Source: Aliarcobacter sp. (GTDB lineage: Bacteria > Campylobacterota > Campylobacteria > Campylobacterales > Arcobacteraceae). From it: 64,000 nt of DNA. Position 1 is the stretch's first letter. Every line of letters starts with the position of its first letter. This document shows positions 25,646 to 34,040 of the stretch, one piece after another. The notes beneath the pieces were generated by a model. The model worked only from the letters and a program-made list of their open reading frames with translations. It did not search any database and was not told the origin of the DNA. A program made the position numbers and the translations under genes. The stretch is taken from contig JAQTXA010000006.1 in the NCBI GenBank assembly GCA_028689025.1, positions 1 through 64,000 on the forward strand, written 5' to 3'.

Positions 25646-26960
25646 GAAATTCACCCTTATAAAAATCAACTACTCTTTTTTCAATATCGTTTAATATTCC
25701 ATATCTACTTGATATATTTTTTCTATATGCTTGTATTTCATAAATTCTTTCAAATAAATCTATATTAAAATCCTCTTCTTCTAACTTTTCTAAATCTGTT
25801 CTTAACTCTGTTTGTATAGTTTTGTTTAAAAGTTTGTCATATTTTTGAGCTATTCTAAATGCACTATTTGAAATATCACCATCATAATTCCAATTTTGTT
25901 GAATCAACTCTATTTCATCATTTTTGATTAATCCAATTTTTTCATTTGGATTATAATCTTTTGCATTTATTTTCATTGAATGATAGTTTATATTTACTTC
26001 TTTTTCTGCTTTAAATAACTCTTCTAAAAGTTCTTTTCTAGTATCCATCAAAAAAGGACCTGCACCTTTTGAGCCATCTCTTCGTCTAGTATCTCTTTTT
26101 TCAGGGTCATTTCTATAATTATAAAGCTTTTCTCTATATGCCCAAAGTGGTTGCATCCACTCTTCGCCATTTTTAAGCATTCCTTCCATCGAACGATCTT
26201 TTTCAACAACCGTACAAACCCAACATCCAAATCGAGTTTTTCCGCATGATGGTGATTCAGGATTAAGAGCAATATTACAATCACCCTCTGCACTTCCTTT
26301 GTCATATAAACTCATCATATAACTATGGTCACCCCAAGGGAAAGGATTTTTTCCAAGATATGTCCAAACTTCTTCATTTGTCCAATATTTTATAGGAGAT
26401 AATACATAAGCATTTGGTATTGCATCATGAACAGATAAACCTCTATGATTCAGAACTCTTGATTCAATTGAGTTTGCTCTAGCTATCGATTCATCAGTTC
26501 TAACACCTAAAAGCATTAAAATTGATTGATGTTTATTCACCAAACTTTTTAAAAATTCCGTTGCAGGATTAATTTTCATTCTTTCAGTACACCATCTAAA
26601 AGAACTAGTTGGTGCAGGATAGCCCTTTCCTAACATCAAAGTCCAAAAAGATTCTTCAATCTTAGGTTCAAGTTTATGGCAAGATAACTTTAATCCACTA
26701 TTTAAAGCATATTCTGTAATTTGATTTAATCTTGTATTTGTATAGTTTTCAATAATCGGCATTTCTACAGTTGTATCAGAAGAAACTATATAAACATGCT
26801 TTGTATCTTTTCCCTCTTTATGTAACTCTTTAATCATTGTAATCACAAGATGTAATACAGTTGTTGAATCTTTACCACCAGAGTATGTTACAACCCAAGG
26901 TCTGTTGTCTGAAAAATATTGTTCTTTAAGTTTTTCTATTGTTTGTTGAAATATTTCCAT
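25632..26960 (-). CDS. dndC: DNA phosphorothioation sulfurtransferase DndC
   Basis: DndC is a PAPS-reductase-family ATP pyrophosphatase with a [4Fe-4S] cluster that supplies sulfur for backbone phosphorothioates. The 442-residue protein has the PP-loop SGGKDS (27-32). Cysteines typical of the cluster lie in SFRWCTERM and in PSCGKTRFGCWVC. There is no obvious Shine-Dalgarno; the stop of a 33-codon ORF lies three bases upstream. No dndA is nearby, so the sulfur donor would be a cysteine desulfurase such as IscS encoded elsewhere. No dndB is present. Confidence 0.93.
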   Translation of the reverse strand: MEIFQQTIEKLKEQYFSDNRPWVVTYSGGKDSTTVLHLVITMIKELHKEGKDTKHVYIVSSDTTVEMPIIENYTNTRLNQITEYALNSGLKLSCHKLEPKIEESFWTLMLGKGYPAPTSSFRWCTERMKINPATEFLKSLVNKHQSILMLLGVRTDESIARANSIESRVLNHRGLSVHDAIPNAYVLSPIKYWTNEEVWTYLGKNPFPWGDHSYMMSLYDKGSAEGDCNIALNPESPSCGKTRFGCWVCTVVEKDRSMEGMLKNGEEWMQPLWAYREKLYNYRNDPEKRDTRRRDGSKGAGPFLMDTRKELLEELFKAEKEVNINYHSMKINAKDYNPNEKIGLIKNDEIELIQQNWNYDGDISNSAFRIAQKYDKLLNKTIQTELRTDLEKLEEEDFNIDLFERIYEIQAYRKNISSRYGILNDIEKRVVDFYKGEFREVN

Positions 26961-26963
26961 TAA

Positions 26964-27065
26964 TTATTTATCTTTTATATATTTTTTTAATTGTTTTGTA
27001 ATTAGAGGAATGTTATCCAAAAGTTCTTTAAATAACCCATGAGTAAGAACTCTGGGGCTATTCAT
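26964..27065 (-). CDS. 33-codon ORF bridging rho and dndC
   Basis: The ATG overlaps the rho stop region, and the TAA lies three bases before the dndC ATG, which has no Shine-Dalgarno of its own. The product is amphipathic and Lys-rich in its second half ([12 protein letters not shown]). It may be a leader peptide that couples dndC translation, the remnant of a gene lost when the island inserted, or chance. I do not recognise it. Confidence 0.3.
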   Translation of the reverse strand: MNSPRVLTHGLFKELLDNIPLITKQLKKYIKDK

Positions 27066-28386
27066 TCATTGAGTTAAAAAAATCTTCGTTGTTTTTAGTT
27101 TTTTGCATTTTTGAGTATAAGAATTTAAGAGCTTCAACTTCATCCATTTGAGAAATTGCATTTCTTAAAATCCATGTTTTTTGAAGAACATCAGGAGTAA
27201 GAAGTAACTCTTCTTTTCTAGTTCCAGATTTTGTAATATCAAGAGCTGGGTAAACTCTTTTGTTTGCTGCATTTCTTGAAAGTACAACTTCACTATTTCC
27301 AGTTCCTTTGAACTCTTCAAAAATTACTTCATCCATTTTTGAACCAGTTTCAATAAGTGCAGTTGAAATAATTGTTAAACTTCCACCCTCTTCAATATTT
27401 CTAGCAGCTCCAAAAAATCTTTTTGGTTTATGTAAAGCATTTGCATCAACCCCACCTGAAAGTACTTTTCCAGAAGATGGTGTTACTGTATTATATGCAC
27501 GGGCAAGTCTAGTGATTGAATCAAGTAAAATAACTACATCTTTTTTCATTTCTACAAGTCTTTTTGCTTTTTCAATAACAATTTCTGCAACTCTTACATG
27601 ATTATGTGCAGGTAAATCAAAAGTTGAAGAGTAAACTTCTCCTCTTACACTTCTTTGCATATCTGTAACCTCTTCTGGTCTTTCATCAATTAATAAAACC
27701 ATTAATGTAACTTCAGGATGATTTCTTGCAATTGCGTGAGCTAACTCTTTTAAAAGTTCAGTTTTACCTGTTTTTGGAGGTGCAACAATAAGTCCTCTTT
27801 GACCTTTTCCCATTGGAGCAAATAAGTCAAGCATTCTTCCTGTCATTCTTGTTGATTCATATTCAAAGTTAAATCTTTTAGTTGAATATAACGGAGTTAA
27901 GTTATCAAATAGAGGTCTATTTTTAGACTCTTTTACTGGTAAATAATTTATTGCTTCTATTTTTAATAATGCGTTATATTTTTCACTCTCTTTATTTGGA
28001 GGTCTAACTTGTCCAGAAACAATATCACCAGTTCTTAAAGCAAATTTTCTAATTTGTGTTGCACTTACATAAGAGTCATTTGATGTATCAGAAAAGTTTC
28101 CATCAATTGCTCTTAAAAATCCAAAACCACCCTCTTTAATCTCTAAAATACCAGTAAATAAAATAAATCCACCAGCATCAATTTGTGATCTTAAAATTGT
28201 AAACATTAAATCTTGTCGTTTTAACTCTTGAGGATTTTCTACTTCAAGTTCATTTGCGATATTGATAAGTTCTTCTAGGGGGAATTCTCTTAGTTGCTCA
28301 ATCTTATAACCTTCAACAGGAATATGCGTTCTTGCTTTTTTCGAAGTTGGGGTTTTTGTTTTTGTTTCTTCTTTAGACTCTTCCAT
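27058..28386 (-). CDS. rho: Transcription termination factor Rho
   Basis: Rho is the hexameric RNA helicase that ends transcription. The 442-residue protein has a short basic N-terminal extension and the RNA-binding OB domain with GFGFLRA. The ATPase motor shows Walker [20 protein letters not shown] and the Walker [15 protein letters not shown]. The C-terminal R loop includes [11 protein letters not shown] consensus promoter and a 75-base leader with three direct repeats lie upstream. The neighbouring dndC cluster starts at its 3' end. Confidence 0.97.
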   Translation of the reverse strand: MEESKEETKTKTPTSKKARTHIPVEGYKIEQLREFPLEELINIANELEVENPQELKRQDLMFTILRSQIDAGGFILFTGILEIKEGGFGFLRAIDGNFSDTSNDSYVSATQIRKFALRTGDIVSGQVRPPNKESEKYNALLKIEAINYLPVKESKNRPLFDNLTPLYSTKRFNFEYESTRMTGRMLDLFAPMGKGQRGLIVAPPKTGKTELLKELAHAIARNHPEVTLMVLLIDERPEEVTDMQRSVRGEVYSSTFDLPAHNHVRVAEIVIEKAKRLVEMKKDVVILLDSITRLARAYNTVTPSSGKVLSGGVDANALHKPKRFFGAARNIEEGGSLTIISTALIETGSKMDEVIFEEFKGTGNSEVVLSRNAANKRVYPALDITKSGTRKEELLLTPDVLQKTWILRNAISQMDEVEALKFLYSKMQKTKNNEDFFNSMNE

Positions 28387-28421
28387 GAGTATTTTTTACC
28401 TTTGATTTTACATAAGTTTAT

Positions 28422-28449
28422 GTAGTTTTTGTAGTTTTTTGTAGTTTTT
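28422..28449 (-). repeat. Three direct repeats in the rho leader
   Basis: Plus-strand GTAGTTTTT units occur at 28422-28430, 28431-28440 (one extra T) and 28441-28449. In rho mRNA they read as AAAAACTAC repeated every 9-10 bases. Such repeats could bind a protein or RNA, or vary by slippage. Their place between promoter and start codon suggests a role in rho autoregulation, which is inference. Confidence 0.5.
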
Positions 28450-28466
28450 AATAAAGTATTAGCATT

Positions 28467-28495
28467 ATTGTAGTGTTAATTTGAAAAATTGTCAA
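28467..28495 (-). promoter_or_regulatory. rho promoter
   Basis: On the minus strand TTGACA (28495-28490) and TACAAT (28472-28467) are separated by exactly 17 bases, an unusually complete sigma-70 promoter for this genome, where -35 boxes are otherwise hard to see. Transcription would start near 28460, giving a leader of about 75 bases. Confidence 0.65.
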
Positions 28496-28510
28496 TAAAA
28501 CAGTTTTACA

Positions 28511-28546
28511 TAAAAAAAGGTATCAAAACAAAATTTGATACCTTTT
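28511..28546 (-). terminator. Intrinsic terminator of ahpC
   Basis: AAAAGGTATCAAA (28515-28527) pairs perfectly with TTTGATACCTTTT (28534-28546). On the minus strand the stem is followed by a T-run. It lies 23 bases after the ahpC stop. Confidence 0.88.
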
Positions 28547-28569
28547 AGATTATATAATATACTTAAATA

Positions 28570-29166
28570 TTATAATTTACCTTCGTTTTTAGCTAAATAT
28601 TCAGCAACACCAGCAGTATTAGCTTTCATACCTTCGTCACCTTTTGTCCATCCAGCAGGACAAACTTCTCCATGCTCATTTGTAAATAACATTGTATCTA
28701 CCATTCTAATCATTTCATCAATGTTTCTTCCTAATGGTAAATCATTAATTACTGCATGTCTTACTGTTCCATCTGCATCAATTAAAAAAGATCCTCTTAA
28801 TGCAACTGATTCACCAAATAATACATCATAATCTCTAGAGATTGATTTAGATAAATCTGCTACTAATGGAAATTTAATTCTTCCAATTCCACCATTTTCA
28901 ATAGCTGTTTCTCTCCATGCAAAGTGAGAGAATTGTGAATCAACTGAACAACCAATTACAGATACTCCTCTTGAAGTAAATTCATCAACTCTTTTAGAGA
29001 AAGCAATAATTTCTGATGGACATACAAATGTAAAGTCTAATGGGTAAAAGAATAATACTGCACCTTTTTCACCAATGTTTTCATATAAGTTAAAATTTTC
29101 TACAATTTGACCATCTGCAAGTACAGCTTTTGCTGTGAAATCTGGAGCTTTTTTTGTTACTAACAT
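28570..29166 (-). CDS. ahpC: Typical 2-Cys peroxiredoxin (AhpC/TSA)
   Basis: The 198-residue cytoplasmic peroxidase reduces hydrogen peroxide and organic peroxides. The peroxidatic Cys lies in FTFVCPSEI (about residue 50) and the resolving Cys in GEVCPAGW near the C-terminus. It is divergent from the ferredoxin gene, as ahpC and fdxA are in C. jejuni (from memory). A perfect 14-base palindrome in the 262-base gap is a candidate iron or peroxide regulator site. Confidence 0.93.
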   Translation of the reverse strand: MLVTKKAPDFTAKAVLADGQIVENFNLYENIGEKGAVLFFYPLDFTFVCPSEIIAFSKRVDEFTSRGVSVIGCSVDSQFSHFAWRETAIENGGIGRIKFPLVADLSKSISRDYDVLFGESVALRGSFLIDADGTVRHAVINDLPLGRNIDEMIRMVDTMLFTNEHGEVCPAGWTKGDEGMKANTAGVAEYLAKNEGKL

Positions 29167-29310
29167 ATTTTATTTCCTTTTAATAATAATTTTTATTCCG
29201 AAATTATATAACAATTTTTTTAAAACAAACTGTGATTTTCCTTAAATTTTAAAATTTATAAAAAATATTATCTTATGATAAATATTATCCTTTTATTAAA
29301 ATTAATCCAA

Positions 29311-29324
29311 TGAATAATTATTCA
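29311..29324. promoter_or_regulatory. Candidate Fur/PerR-type operator between ahpC and fdxA
   Basis: TGAATAATTATTCA is a perfect 14-base palindrome. A degenerate second copy, TGAATGATTATT, follows at 29348-29359. The rest of the 29167-29428 gap is AT-rich with no ORF. In C. jejuni the homologous gap controls a PerR-regulated ahpC and an iron-induced fdxA, so a Fur-family site is plausible here. Confidence 0.45.
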
Positions 29325-29428
29325 TTTATTACAATTAGGGCATTTATTGAATGATTATTTCTATGTTTTAAAGATAAATTTATATTTACTGTGATAAAGT
29401 TTTCTAAATTTTAATTAGGAGATATACT

Positions 29429-29704
29429 ATGGCAGTAAAAATTACTGATATTTGTATTAGTTGTGATGCTTGTTTAGATGAGTGTCCAGTAGAAGCAATC
29501 GTTGATAATGATGAGAATCCAACTGGAGCAGATACATATTATGTATACGCTGATAAATGTGTTGAGTGCGTAGGTCATAATGATGCTCCAGCATGTGCTG
29601 ATGCATGTCCAACTGAAGGTTGTATTGTATGGGATGAAGCTGGTTCAAGTTCTGTTGAAAAAGAAGACAGAGGAACTCCTGGTACTCCTGTAGTTGAAGA
29701 TTAA
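29429..29704 (+). CDS. fdxA: 2[4Fe-4S] ferredoxin, FdxA type
   Basis: The 91-residue ferredoxin has one CxxCxxCxxxCP cluster motif (Cys 9, 12, 15, 19). The second motif has eight residues inserted between its second and third cysteines, as in Allochromatium-type ferredoxins. An acidic tail of about 20 residues follows. AGGAGA gives a strong start. It carries electrons in the cytoplasm. Position next to ahpC and ndk matches C. jejuni fdxA, which is linked to aerotolerance. Confidence 0.9.
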   Translation: MAVKITDICISCDACLDECPVEAIVDNDENPTGADTYYVYADKCVECVGHNDAPACADACPTEGCIVWDEAGSSSVEKEDRGTPGTPVVED

Positions 29705-29724
29705 TTTTAACCATTATTTAAACT

Positions 29725-29762
29725 AAAAAAAGGTGAGTAGTTTTTGCTACTTGCCTTTTTTT
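29725..29762 (+). terminator. Intrinsic terminator of fdxA
   Basis: A 16-pair stem with two G-U pairs (AGGTGAGTAG against CTACTTGCCT, extended by an A-run and a T-run) is followed by further T residues. It lies about 20 bases after the fdxA stop. Confidence 0.85.
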
Positions 29763-29773
29763 TTATTTTTAGG

Positions 29774-29779
29774 TATAAT
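29774..29779 (+). promoter_or_regulatory. ndk promoter -10 box
   Basis: TATAAT preceded by a T-rich stretch, about 34 bases before the ndk start, directly after the fdxA terminator. It probably drives ndk-DUF177-rpmF-plsX-fabH. Confidence 0.6.
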
Positions 29780-29812
29780 CCGCGACTTTAAAAAAATCGA
29801 GGAATACAAGTA

Positions 29813-30226
29813 ATGGAACAAACATTATCAATCATTAAACCAGACGCTGTAGCAAAAAATGTAGTTGGGAAAATCTTAGACAGATTCGAAACAGCTGGAT
29901 TAAGAATTGCAGCTACTAGAAAAATGCAATTAAGCCAAGCTGAAGCTGAAGCTTTTTATGCAGTTCATGCAGCAAGACCTTTCTTTAAAGATTTAGTTGA
30001 ATTCATGATCTCAGGACCAGTTGTAGTAACAGTTTTAGAAGGTGTTAACGCAATGGCAATAAACAGAGAATTAATGGGTGCAACTAATCCTAAAGAAGCT
30101 GCTGCTGGAACAATTAGAGCAGATTTTGCAGAATCAATTGATGCAAATGCAGTTCACGGTTCTGATTCATTAGAAAATGCAGCAAATGAGATTAATTTCT
30201 TCTTTGCACAAAAAGAAATTTGTTAA
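29813..30226 (+). CDS. ndk: Nucleoside diphosphate kinase
   Basis: Ndk moves the gamma phosphate between nucleoside triphosphates and diphosphates through a phospho-His. The 137-residue length is standard. The catalytic His lies in NAVHGSDS (about residue 116), and the N-terminal [10 protein letters not shown] motif is typical. A GAGG ribosome site lies upstream. It heads a conserved Campylobacterota block running to fabH. Confidence 0.97.
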   Translation: MEQTLSIIKPDAVAKNVVGKILDRFETAGLRIAATRKMQLSQAEAEAFYAVHAARPFFKDLVEFMISGPVVVTVLEGVNAMAINRELMGATNPKEAAAGTIRADFAESIDANAVHGSDSLENAANEINFFFAQKEIC

Positions 30227-30252
30227 TTAACTATTAATAAATACACTTTATA

Positions 30253-30630
30253 ATGAAAATTGAATTTAAAAAAGTTCCTCAAGTAAGCAAAGAATTGGAG
30301 TTTATTTCCAATTCAGTTAAAATTGAAGGTACTTTTTGTAAAATGTCGCAATCATTAGTAAAAATTGACGGAGTACTAAAAGGCAGTACTGAAATTGATT
30401 GTTGTAGATGTGGAAAAACTGAAGAAATTGAAGTTGATGAAGAGCTTCATTTATTATTAAGTGATGGCATTTACAAAAATGATGAAAGTGAATATTTAGT
30501 AATAGAAGTTGAAAACAGTTTAATTGATTTTGATGAAATCATCGAAAGTGAATTAAATAGTATCAAAAGTGACTATCACCTGTGTGACGATTGTGCACAA
30601 CTTGGTGATAATTTTGAAAAAGAATTTTAA
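30253..30630 (+). CDS. DUF177 (YceD-like) protein
   Basis: The 125-residue protein belongs to the YceD/DUF177 family that sits before rpmF in most bacteria and is linked to 23S rRNA processing. Two CxxC pairs, CCRCGK (about residue 53) and CDDCAQ near the C-terminus, probably bind zinc. It has no Shine-Dalgarno: the ATG lies within TATAATG, 26 bases after the ndk stop. Confidence 0.85.
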   Translation: MKIEFKKVPQVSKELEFISNSVKIEGTFCKMSQSLVKIDGVLKGSTEIDCCRCGKTEEIEVDEELHLLLSDGIYKNDESEYLVIEVENSLIDFDEIIESELNSIKSDYHLCDDCAQLGDNFEKEF

Positions 30631-30641
30631 GGAGAATTAAA

Positions 30642-30794
30642 ATGGCAGTACCTAAGAGAAGAGTATCTCATACTAGATCAGCAAAAAGAAGAACTCACTA
30701 CAAAATAACATTAAAAAAACCTGTTAAAGATAGTGATGGAACTTGGAAAATGCCTCATATGGTTAATCCAACTACTGGTGAATATAAAAACTAA
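30642..30794 (+). CDS. rpmF: 50S ribosomal protein L32
   Basis: The 50-residue protein begins [13 protein letters not shown], the hallmark of L32. The zinc-type CxxC pairs found in some L32 proteins are absent, so this is the Cys-less form. AAGGAG eight bases before the ATG gives strong initiation. The stop overlaps the plsX start as TAATG. Confidence 0.95.
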   Translation: MAVPKRRVSHTRSAKRRTHYKITLKKPVKDSDGTWKMPHMVNPTTGEYKN

Positions 30795-31798
30795 TGCTAC
30801 GAATTGCAATAGACGCTATGGGTGGGGACTTCGGTCCTGAACCTATAATGGAAGGCTTAATTGCCGCACTTAAAAAAAACAACAACTTTACTGCGATAGC
30901 AGTTGGTAAAAAAGATGAACTTTTACCACTTATTCCACAAATTTTTCTATCAAGAATTGAAATATTAGATACAGATGATGTAATTAGTATGAGCGATTCT
31001 GCTACTGATGCACTTAAAAGAAAAGAATCAACTATTTATAAAGCTATTGAACTTGTACGAGATGGAAAGGCTGATGCTGTAGTTTCTGCAGGACATTCAG
31101 GTGCTTCTATGTCATTAGCTACATTAAGAATTGGCCGAATAAAAGGTGTAAACAGACCTGCAATTGCAACATTGATGCCAACGAGTGAAAATCAAAATAC
31201 TTTAGTATTAGATGTTGGAGCAAATGTAGATAGTGATCCAAAAAACTTATTTGAATTTGCAGTTATGGGACAAGTTTATGCTCAATATGTTCTTTTACTT
31301 GATGAACCAATTGTTGGATTATTAAGTAATGGTGAAGAAGATAGTAAAGGTAATGAAGTTACTAAAGAAGCTTATAAATTAATATCAAAAATACCTAATT
31401 TTGCTGGAAATGTTGAAGGTAGTGATATCTTCAAAGGAACAGTTGATGTTGTTGTTTGTGATGGGTTTGTAGGTAATATTTTACTTAAAACAGCCGAAGG
31501 TGTTGCAGATACAATCGGTAAAATTATTAAGAAAAATTTAAAAAGATCATTAATTTCAATAGCTGGTGCAGTTCTTATGAGAAAAGTTTTTAAAAACTTG
31601 AAAGTAAGAGTTGATTATGCAGAATATGGAGGGGCACCTTTACTTGGAGTAAAAGCACCTGTTATTATTGCCCATGGAAAATCAAATCCAAAAGCAATAC
31701 AAAATGCTATATTACAAGCAATAAATGCAGCAAGTTCAAATTTAGATAGTATAATTGAACAAAGATTAGCAAAATATAGTGGTAATCAAGAAAACTAA
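30794..31798 (+). CDS. plsX: Phosphate acyltransferase PlsX
   Basis: PlsX makes acyl-phosphate from acyl-ACP for phospholipid synthesis at the membrane surface. The 334-residue protein opens with [12 protein letters not shown] and contains SAGHSGA and DGFVGNI, all typical. It is coupled to rpmF by a TAATG junction and followed by fabH, the usual order. Confidence 0.96.
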   Translation: MLRIAIDAMGGDFGPEPIMEGLIAALKKNNNFTAIAVGKKDELLPLIPQIFLSRIEILDTDDVISMSDSATDALKRKESTIYKAIELVRDGKADAVVSAGHSGASMSLATLRIGRIKGVNRPAIATLMPTSENQNTLVLDVGANVDSDPKNLFEFAVMGQVYAQYVLLLDEPIVGLLSNGEEDSKGNEVTKEAYKLISKIPNFAGNVEGSDIFKGTVDVVVCDGFVGNILLKTAEGVADTIGKIIKKNLKRSLISIAGAVLMRKVFKNLKVRVDYAEYGGAPLLGVKAPVIIAHGKSNPKAIQNAILQAINAASSNLDSIIEQRLAKYSGNQEN

Positions 31799-31832
31799 TT
31801 ACTATAACTATATTTAATTTAAGGATATGTAA

Positions 31833-32831
31833 ATGACATATGCAGCTTTTAGATCTATTGGAGCTTATATTCCTCCAAAGATTATGACGAATGCAGATTT
31901 TGAAAAAATCATTGATACAAGTGATGAATGGATTACAAAAAGAACTGGTATTAAAGAAAGAAGAATATCTGAAGTTGATGAAGCTTCATCTGATTTAGGA
32001 GCACGAGCAGCAGAACTTGCAATTACAAGAGCTGGAATTTCTAAAGAAGAGATTGATTTAGTAATTTGTGCAACGGTAACTCCTGATTATTTATGTATGC
32101 CATCAACTGCATGTTTAATATCAGCAAAAGTAGGACTTCCAAATGTAATGGCATTTGATATTAGTGCTGCATGTACTGGTTTTGTATATGCAGTTTCAAT
32201 TGCAAAAGCATTTATAGAATCAGGTATGAAAAAAAATGTACTAATTATTGGTGCAGAAACATACTCTTCTATTCTTGATTATACAGACAGAGGTACTTGT
32301 TTTATTTTTGGTGATGGAGCTGGAGCTGCAATTATTTCAGCTACATCAGATAAAAATGAAGCAATTATTGATGTAAATTGTTCAAGTGATGGTAATTATG
32401 AAGATTTAATTAAAACTGCAGGAGGAGGAAGTAAACATCCTTGTTCTGCTGAAGTTTTAGAAAATAAAATGGCTTGTATAAAAATGAAAGGAAATGAAAC
32501 TTTCAAACTTGCTGTTAAAACATTAACATCAGATGTTAAAATAATGATGCAAAAACATAATCTTTCAAATGAGGATATAACTCACTTTATTCCTCATCAA
32601 GCAAACCTTAGAATCATAAATGCTGTAGGTGAAGCTTTAGGATTTAGTGAAGAACAAACTGTAGTTACTGTACACAAATACGGTAATACATCAGCAGCTT
32701 CAATTCCTATGGCTATGAACGATGCATATGAAGAAGGTAGAATAAAAGCAGGTGATACTGTACTTTTTGATGCCTTCGGTGGTGGATTAACTTGGGGTTC
32801 TGCTCTATTTAAATTCTCGCCAAAAAAATAA
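31833..32831 (+). CDS. fabH: 3-oxoacyl-ACP synthase III
   Basis: FabH starts fatty acid synthesis by condensing acetyl-CoA with malonyl-ACP. The 332-residue length is normal. The catalytic triad is Cys in SAACTGF (about residue 112), His in IPHQAN and Asn in YGNTSAA. AAGGA precedes the ATG. A strong hairpin covers its stop codon. Confidence 0.96.
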   Translation: MTYAAFRSIGAYIPPKIMTNADFEKIIDTSDEWITKRTGIKERRISEVDEASSDLGARAAELAITRAGISKEEIDLVICATVTPDYLCMPSTACLISAKVGLPNVMAFDISAACTGFVYAVSIAKAFIESGMKKNVLIIGAETYSSILDYTDRGTCFIFGDGAGAAIISATSDKNEAIIDVNCSSDGNYEDLIKTAGGGSKHPCSAEVLENKMACIKMKGNETFKLAVKTLTSDVKIMMQKHNLSNEDITHFIPHQANLRIINAVGEALGFSEEQTVVTVHKYGNTSAASIPMAMNDAYEEGRIKAGDTVLFDAFGGGLTWGSALFKFSPKK

Positions 32832-32854
32832 AATAGGTTTCTCGACCTATTTTA
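32829..32854 (+). terminator. Terminator-like hairpin after fabH
   Basis: TAAAATAGGT (32829-32838) pairs perfectly with ACCTATTTTA (32845-32854). The stem starts with the fabH stop codon. It probably ends the ndk-fabH transcript. Confidence 0.75.
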
Positions 32855-32926
32855 TACTAACTTAACTATTTCCATATAAAAAATCAAATAATCTTTAGAT
32901 ATTAAATCTACTTACTATCTTCTTTC

Positions 32927-33361
32927 TTATTTAAATTGTCTATTATTAGGATTATTTTTAAATACATTAAATGAATTTTTTTTCAAATCTTTATTAAATT
33001 TATCTACAGTTGCCACCGAATTTATAAATAGAATTGACTCATCAACAATTATTTGGAAAACTGCATGTAAAGGAATTTTTACTACACTTCCAAAATTCTC
33101 ATTTCCAAATCCTGCTTCAAAACTAAGATAATCATCATCAATTTGAACTGTTGTATAAGTGTAATTACTCAATACAAAAAGAGAAAATTTATGCATTTGA
33201 TCTTTAATAACTTTTGGTAGTTCTGGATTAAATGTAATTGGTTCAATATTTGCTGTAATTGAAAACTCTTGATTTTTTTTCAATAAAAAAAGAATATTCT
33301 CTTTTATTTGATTTTCAACTAAACTTTTATACTCATCATTTTCTATAATATCTTTTATCAT
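32927..33361 (-). CDS. SspB-like protein, possible ClpXP adaptor
   Basis: The 144-residue soluble protein resembles the SspB fold. The segment YLSFEAGFG followed by VKIPLHAVFQIIV mirrors the SspB pattern in which a beta strand with FGG is followed by IPxxAVxxI. SspB proteins tether ssrA-tagged substrates to ClpXP. The C-terminal tail is basic and Asn-rich, unlike the acidic ClpX-binding tail of E. coli SspB. The call rests on a short pattern and may be wrong. Confidence 0.45.
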   Translation of the reverse strand: MIKDIIENDEYKSLVENQIKENILFLLKKNQEFSITANIEPITFNPELPKVIKDQMHKFSLFVLSNYTYTTVQIDDDYLSFEAGFGNENFGSVVKIPLHAVFQIIVDESILFINSVATVDKFNKDLKKNSFNVFKNNPNNRQFK

Positions 33362-33401
33362 AATTAATACCTATTTCAAAAATTTAATGTTATTATAACC
33401 C

Positions 33402-34040
33402 ATGAAACAACTAATTTTCCTTATTTTACTTATGAATTATACTCTTGCTTATGAATTTAAATTAAATAAAAAAGATTTAAGTTATATAAACAATTCAAGC
33501 AGAAAATCATTTATATTAAATCGTCTAGCTAAATACGAGAGTATGAAAACTGAAATTAAAAATTATGAACTTATTAAAAAGCTTTCTTATGTGAATACAT
33601 TCATGAATAAAACTTTCCCTGCACAAGATATATCATCACAATCTACTATTGATTATTGGGCAACACCAAAAGAGTTCTTACTGCAAGGTCATGGGGATTG
33701 TGAAGATTATGCAATTGCAAAATATTTTACACTTATTGAAATTGGCATTCCAAAAGAAAAATTGTATTTTGCAGTTGTTGATGTAAAAGGAGAAAAAGCT
33801 TCTCACATGGTTTTATTATATCTTGAAGATAAAAATTCTACACCTTTAGTATTGGATAATCTTAGTTTTCTTGTGATTCCATTTACAAAAAGACCAAAAC
33901 TTATTCCAAGATTTGCCTTTAATGAAATAGATTCTTATAAATTTACTCCTGAAAAATTCACTGAAAAAGTAAAAATAAATTGGGGGAAAGAGGACAAATG
34001 GGAAAAACTACTTTTAAGAGTTTATAATTTAAATGAATAG
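33402..34040 (+). CDS. LapG-type periplasmic transglutaminase-like cysteine protease
   Basis: The 212-residue protein has an N-terminal signal peptide (hydrophobic to about residue 14, LAYEF). The BTLCP/LapG signature follows: YWATPKEFL, then GHGDCEDYA with the catalytic Cys, SHMVLLY with His and LVLDN with Asp. LapG enzymes cut surface adhesins under cyclic di-GMP control through LapD; neither LapD nor an adhesin gene is in this window. There is no Shine-Dalgarno, and a TATTAT -10 candidate ends six bases before the ATG, so the mRNA may be leaderless. Confidence 0.75.
   Translation: MKQLIFLILLMNYTLAYEFKLNKKDLSYINNSSRKSFILNRLAKYESMKTEIKNYELIKKLSYVNTFMNKTFPAQDISSQSTIDYWATPKEFLLQGHGDCEDYAIAKYFTLIEIGIPKEKLYFAVVDVKGEKASHMVLLYLEDKNSTPLVLDNLSFLVIPFTKRPKLIPRFAFNEIDSYKFTPEKFTEKVKINWGKEDKWEKLLLRVYNLNE

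Noticed and set aside
19238..26960. Prophage or transposon carrying the defence genes
   Set aside because: No integrase, transposase, tRNA target or flanking repeats were seen; the island looks like a plain gene-cassette insertion.
27260..27601. 113-codon open frame antisense to rho
   Set aside because: It covers the most conserved part of rho; its Ser/Phe/Ile-rich product is what reverse complements of AT-rich genes give.
28422..28449. Short repeats as a CRISPR array
   Set aside because: The units are only 9-10 bases with no spacers, and no cas genes are in the window.
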